A stretch of 9,029 nucleotides of DNA from Gemmatimonadota bacterium. GTDB lineage: Bacteria; ARS69. The position numbers and the translations under genes were made by a program. Where the stretch lies: positions 1 through 9,029 of the forward strand of contig JAGQIB010000293.1 in assembly GCA_020431545.1 (NCBI GenBank). The letters run 5' to 3'. Below the pieces are notes generated by a model that did not search any database, was not told where the DNA came from, and saw only the letters and a list, made by a program, of their open reading frames with translations. Shown piece after piece: positions 6,982-9,029 of this stretch; within the stretch, counting starts at the first letter, position 1, and every line of letters begins with the position of its first letter.

Positions 6982-7007
6982 GGAGCGGTCGCGCCCGCGG
7001 CCGCTCC
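6982..7007. terminator. Strong shared hairpin between convergent genes
   Basis: Bases 6982-6992 pair with 6997-7007 as an 11-bp stem (GGAGCGG with CCGCTCC outside, CGC with GCG inside, one G-U or mismatch depending on strand) and a 4-nt loop. It fills the 39-nt gap between the peptide gene's stop (6967) and the sulfatase's stop (7009-7007), so it can end transcripts from both sides. There is no T-tract on either side. Confidence 0.6.
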
Positions 7008-8311
7008 TACTCCAGATAGCCGAGCGCCTTCAGGCGCTCGATGAGCTCCGGACTCATGTCCTCGCCACTGAGCTCGCGCACGTCGCCGGAGGCCACCGCA
7101 TCGCCGAGTGCCACGCCGAGTCGGACCGCCAAGGGCTCGAGCTCGCGCGCGAGGTTCCGACGCTCCCCGGGGTCGTCGGCGAGGTGGTACAGCTCGCCGC
7201 CCTCCCGCCGCGCGATCAGCTTCCACGGCCAGTCGATCAACGACTTCGCCTGACGCATCTCGGACACGGCCGGACGATTCCGATCCGCCGCCCCGCGGAG
7301 AACTCCGCGGAGGCTCGTCCCCTCGTGCGACGGCGCCGCGTCGAGGCCCGCGGCGTCCAGCAAGGTCGGCGCGATGTCCAGGTTGCGGACCACGCCGCCG
7401 CGTACGCCGTGACCGCGGTCCTCCGGGGACACCACGATCAACGGAACGTGCACGAGCTCCTGGTACACGGTGTGCGAGTGGATCACCGATCCATGATCCC
7501 AGAACTCCTCGCCGTGATCCGACATCACCGCGATCACGAGATCGTCGAACAACCCGCGAGATTCGAGATCGCGCACCAGCCGGGCGACGTTCGAGTCCAG
7601 CGCCGCGACCCCCGCGTCGTACAGCGCGCGCACGTGCGCGCGATCGCGGGCCGAGAGATCCGTGCGCCCGGACCACTCCTCCTCGACCGGCAGCTCCCGC
7701 AGCGTGCGGCACAGCGGCCGCGTCTCCGCCCCCGTCACCCAGCCCTGGTAGTCGGGGTCGAGTCGCTGCGCCCACGGCGGCGGCGGGTCGTACGGGAGGT
7801 GGGCGTCGTAGGTATGCAGGAAGGCGAAGAACGGCCCGGGTTCGCGCGCGTCCAGCCAGGCCGCGAACCGCGGCAACGCCCAGTCGAACCCGCCGTCCGC
7901 CTCTTCCCACTGATCGAAACCCACGGCGAATCCGAGCTCGCCAGAGAGATTGCCGCCGCCCGTGAACGCGACCGTGTGCCACCCCGCGCCCCGGAGGATC
8001 TCGGCCAGCATCGGCTCGTCGCCCGTGGACCGGGACGCGACCCGGGAGCGGAACATGGATCGATGGGACGGAAGTGTGGACGCCGCCTGCGCGATCGCGT
8101 TCGAGAACGTGACCCCGGACCGCGCGAGCCGATCGAGGTGCGGCGTGAGCGCGCGCGGGTTCCCGAACGTGCCGAGGGCGTCGGCGCGTACGGTGTCCAG
8201 CGAGACGAGCAGGAGGTTCGGTCCCTCCGCGGCCCCCCGCCCGGACGGAGCTTCCTTCGCGCAACCGGCCAGCGTCACGGCCGCGCACGCGGCAATCCAC
8301 AGAGAGCGCAT
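7007..8311 (-). CDS. Sulfatase-family (alkaline phosphatase superfamily) lipoprotein
   Basis: A 434-residue predicted lipoprotein. The signal peptide MRSLWIAACAAVTLAGC ends in a lipobox with lipid-bearing Cys17, so the enzyme should be anchored outside the cytoplasm. The fold is marked by LLLVSLDTVRADALGTFG (metal-ligand-type Asp39), TLPSHRSMF (79-87), HTYDAHLPYDPP (166-177), YDAGVAALDSNVARL (231-245), MSDHGEEFWDHG (263-274, with D265 and H266 as likely metal ligands) and VYQELVHVPLIV. The C-terminus LIERLKALGYLE is typical of this subgroup. At the nucleophile position of the C/S-x-P-S-R sulfatase signature there is Thr79 (T-L-P-S-H), so formylglycine formation as in classic sulfatases is not possible there. 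Phosphatase, phosphotransferase or atypical hydrolase activity is equally plausible, and the substrate is unknown. The ATG at 8311 has no ribosome-binding site but lies 6 nt after a promoter-like -10 element, suggesting a leaderless mRNA. It is divergent from mutM and convergent with the peptide gene. Confidence 0.93.
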   Translation of the reverse strand: MRSLWIAACAAVTLAGCAKEAPSGRGAAEGPNLLLVSLDTVRADALGTFGNPRALTPHLDRLARSGVTFSNAIAQAASTLPSHRSMFRSRVASRSTGDEPMLAEILRGAGWHTVAFTGGGNLSGELGFAVGFDQWEEADGGFDWALPRFAAWLDAREPGPFFAFLHTYDAHLPYDPPPPWAQRLDPDYQGWVTGAETRPLCRTLRELPVEEEWSGRTDLSARDRAHVRALYDAGVAALDSNVARLVRDLESRGLFDDLVIAVMSDHGEEFWDHGSVIHSHTVYQELVHVPLIVVSPEDRGHGVRGGVVRNLDIAPTLLDAAGLDAAPSHEGTSLRGVLRGAADRNRPAVSEMRQAKSLIDWPWKLIARREGGELYHLADDPGERRNLARELEPLAVRLGVALGDAVASGDVRELSGEDMSPELIERLKALGYLE

Positions 8312-8317
8312 CGGAGA

Positions 8318-8345
8318 ACCGTACCATGCGCCCCGAGCGCGTCAA
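8318..8345 (-). promoter_or_regulatory. Candidate promoter of the sulfatase gene, leaderless
   Basis: On the minus strand TTGACG (8345-8340) is followed by a 16-nt spacer ending in TGG, an extended -10 element, then TACGGT (8323-8318). Only 6 nt separate the -10 hexamer from the ATG (8311-8309), so transcription would begin at or next to the start codon. This explains why no Shine-Dalgarno is seen. Confidence 0.55.
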
Positions 8346-8347
8346 TC

Positions 8348-8362
8348 CCGAGCCGCTCTCGG
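8348..8362. repeat. Small inverted repeat upstream of the sulfatase -35
   Basis: CCGAG (8348-8352) and CTCGG (8358-8362) flank 5 nt, just upstream of the sulfatase -35 element, in the divergent region between the sulfatase gene and mutM. The position would suit an operator, but a 5-bp repeat in GC-rich DNA may be chance. Confidence 0.2.
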
Positions 8363-8440
8363 CGCATCGGAACGCCTCCAACCGCCCTGTCCAACCATCT
8401 CCCGGCGGCTCGCGAATCCCCGGAGAGGCTCCCGCCCCCG

Positions 8441-8449
8441 TGCTACGAT
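8441..8449 (+). promoter_or_regulatory. Candidate extended -10 promoter of mutM, leaderless
   Basis: TGC followed by TACGAT (8444-8449) matches an extended -10 element (TGN-TAnnnT). It ends 7 nt before the ATG at 8457, which places transcription start at about the start codon. No clear -35 hexamer lies 16-18 nt upstream, as is tolerated for extended -10 promoters. No ribosome-binding site is present. Confidence 0.5.
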
Positions 8450-8456
8450 CCGGCCC

Positions 8457-9029
8457 ATGCCGGAACTGCCCGAAGTAGAGACGATCGCGCGCGGACTGTC
8501 CCGCGCGCTCGGTGCCCAGGCCGAGATCCTCGAGGTCGTCGTGGGGCGCACCGACTACGTGCGGAGCGCACGGCCCGACGCGGCCGCGGCGCTCGCGGGA
8601 CGGCGGGTCCGCGCCGTCACGCGGCACGGAAAGCGCCTCGAGATCGAGTGCGATCCGCCCGGCCGGGTGCTCGTGCACCTCGGCATGAGCGGCCAGCTCA
8701 CGGTGGCGCTCCCCGGCGCTCCCCGGGAGGACCACACGCACTTCGTGGTCCGGCTGGCCACGTCGGCGGGCCCGCGCGAGATCCGCCTCCGCGACCCGCG
8801 ACGCTTCGGCGGCGTCTGGCTGGATCCGATGGGAGAAGATCGCGGTGGCGTGGCGGTGACCGGCCCCGATTCCGGCGCCCGCAACGGGGCGCGTCCCGGC
8901 GGCCTCGGGCCCGATGCCCTCGAGGTGAGTCGGCCCGAGTTGCGCATCCTCCTGAGGCGTCCCCGCCAGCTCAAGGCGCCGATCCTCGGCCAGTCCGCGA
9001 TCGCGGGCCTCGGCAACATCTACTGCGAC
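8457..9029 (+). CDS. mutM: Formamidopyrimidine-DNA glycosylase (3' partial)
   Basis: Fpg/MutM excises oxidised purines such as 8-oxoguanine and nicks the abasic site. The frame is open to the window's last base, so 191 residues are visible of an expected 270 or more. The start is certain: MPELPEVETIARGL carries Pro2 (the Schiff-base nucleophile after Met removal) and Glu3, which must follow the initiator Met. Further family marks are HGKRLE with Lys59 (equivalent to E. coli Lys57), HLGMSGQL (74-81; Met77 fits the damage-side intercalating Met), RLRDPRRFGGVW (110-121), LGPDALE (150-156), QLKAPILGQ (171-179) and AGLGNIYCD (183-191). A Gly/Arg-rich stretch of about 20 extra residues (about 128-149) lies before LGPDAL compared with usual family members. 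The C-terminal zinc finger is beyond the window. It is divergent from the sulfatase gene, with an extended -10 element 7 nt before the ATG and no ribosome-binding site. The nearby Nei glycosylase family is less likely given PELPEVE and the Lys/Met pattern. Confidence 0.96.
   Translation, partial: MPELPEVETIARGLSRALGAQAEILEVVVGRTDYVRSARPDAAAALAGRRVRAVTRHGKRLEIECDPPGRVLVHLGMSGQLTVALPGAPREDHTHFVVRLATSAGPREIRLRDPRRFGGVWLDPMGEDRGGVAVTGPDSGARNGARPGGLGPDALEVSRPELRILLRRPRQLKAPILGQSAIAGLGNIYCD

Noticed and set aside
6648..8741. Minus-strand open frame of 697 codons
   Set aside because: It runs in another frame of the sulfatase strand and across the peptide gene and part of mutM; Arg/Gly-rich with no domain. 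The sulfatase and mutM frames carry real motifs.

Overview
The window is dense, high-GC bacterial DNA, more than 90% coding, with no rRNA, tRNA, CRISPR array, transposase or phage gene that I can recognise. A predicted lipoprotein, a sigma-54 enhancer-binding protein, a large Ser/Thr kinase with a TPR tail and a lanthipeptide-type leader together suggest a diderm, high-GC lineage with complex signalling, such as Myxococcota, Acidobacteriota, Gemmatimonadota or a candidate phylum like Eisenbacteria. I cannot settle the phylum from sequence alone.

Left half (1-4870, + strand): three tightly packed genes that look like one signalling operon. (i) The 3' part of a large Hanks-type Ser/Thr kinase, open from base 1, whose kinase lobe is followed by a STAND/AAA-like module with degenerate nucleotide-binding motifs and a long helical TPR-like region. 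(ii) A GAF-AAA+-Fis sigma-54 activator, which starts inside the end of the kinase gene with a 14-nt overlap and a strong ribosome-binding site. (iii) 24 nt later, a small exported cysteine-rich protein with a possible Ig-like fold. The likely logic is a kinase/TPR sensor feeding a sigma-54 activator, with an exported protein as a possible output or partner. Sampled lines of this half are clearly less GC-rich (about 55-63%) than the right half (about 75% in a line of the binding-protein gene). A GC-rich hairpin at 4886-4915 closes the block.

Middle (4996-6967, + strand): an orphan family-5 (Dpp/Opp-type) periplasmic solute-binding protein with no permease or ATPase in view. It is followed by a separate small gene for a 72-residue peptide. 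This peptide has a lanthipeptide-like leader ending in Gly-Gly and a core with six cysteines spaced 7-7-5-7-7. It is the most interesting item in the window: a candidate RiPP precursor with no modification enzyme in view.

Right (7007-9029): a minus-strand sulfatase/alkaline-phosphatase-superfamily lipoprotein converges on the peptide gene, and the two share a strong intergenic hairpin. A divergent + strand gene, mutM (formamidopyrimidine-DNA glycosylase), runs off the right edge and is therefore incomplete. Both divergent genes have extended -10 promoter-like elements 6-7 nt before their ATG and no Shine-Dalgarno sequence, which suggests leaderless mRNAs.
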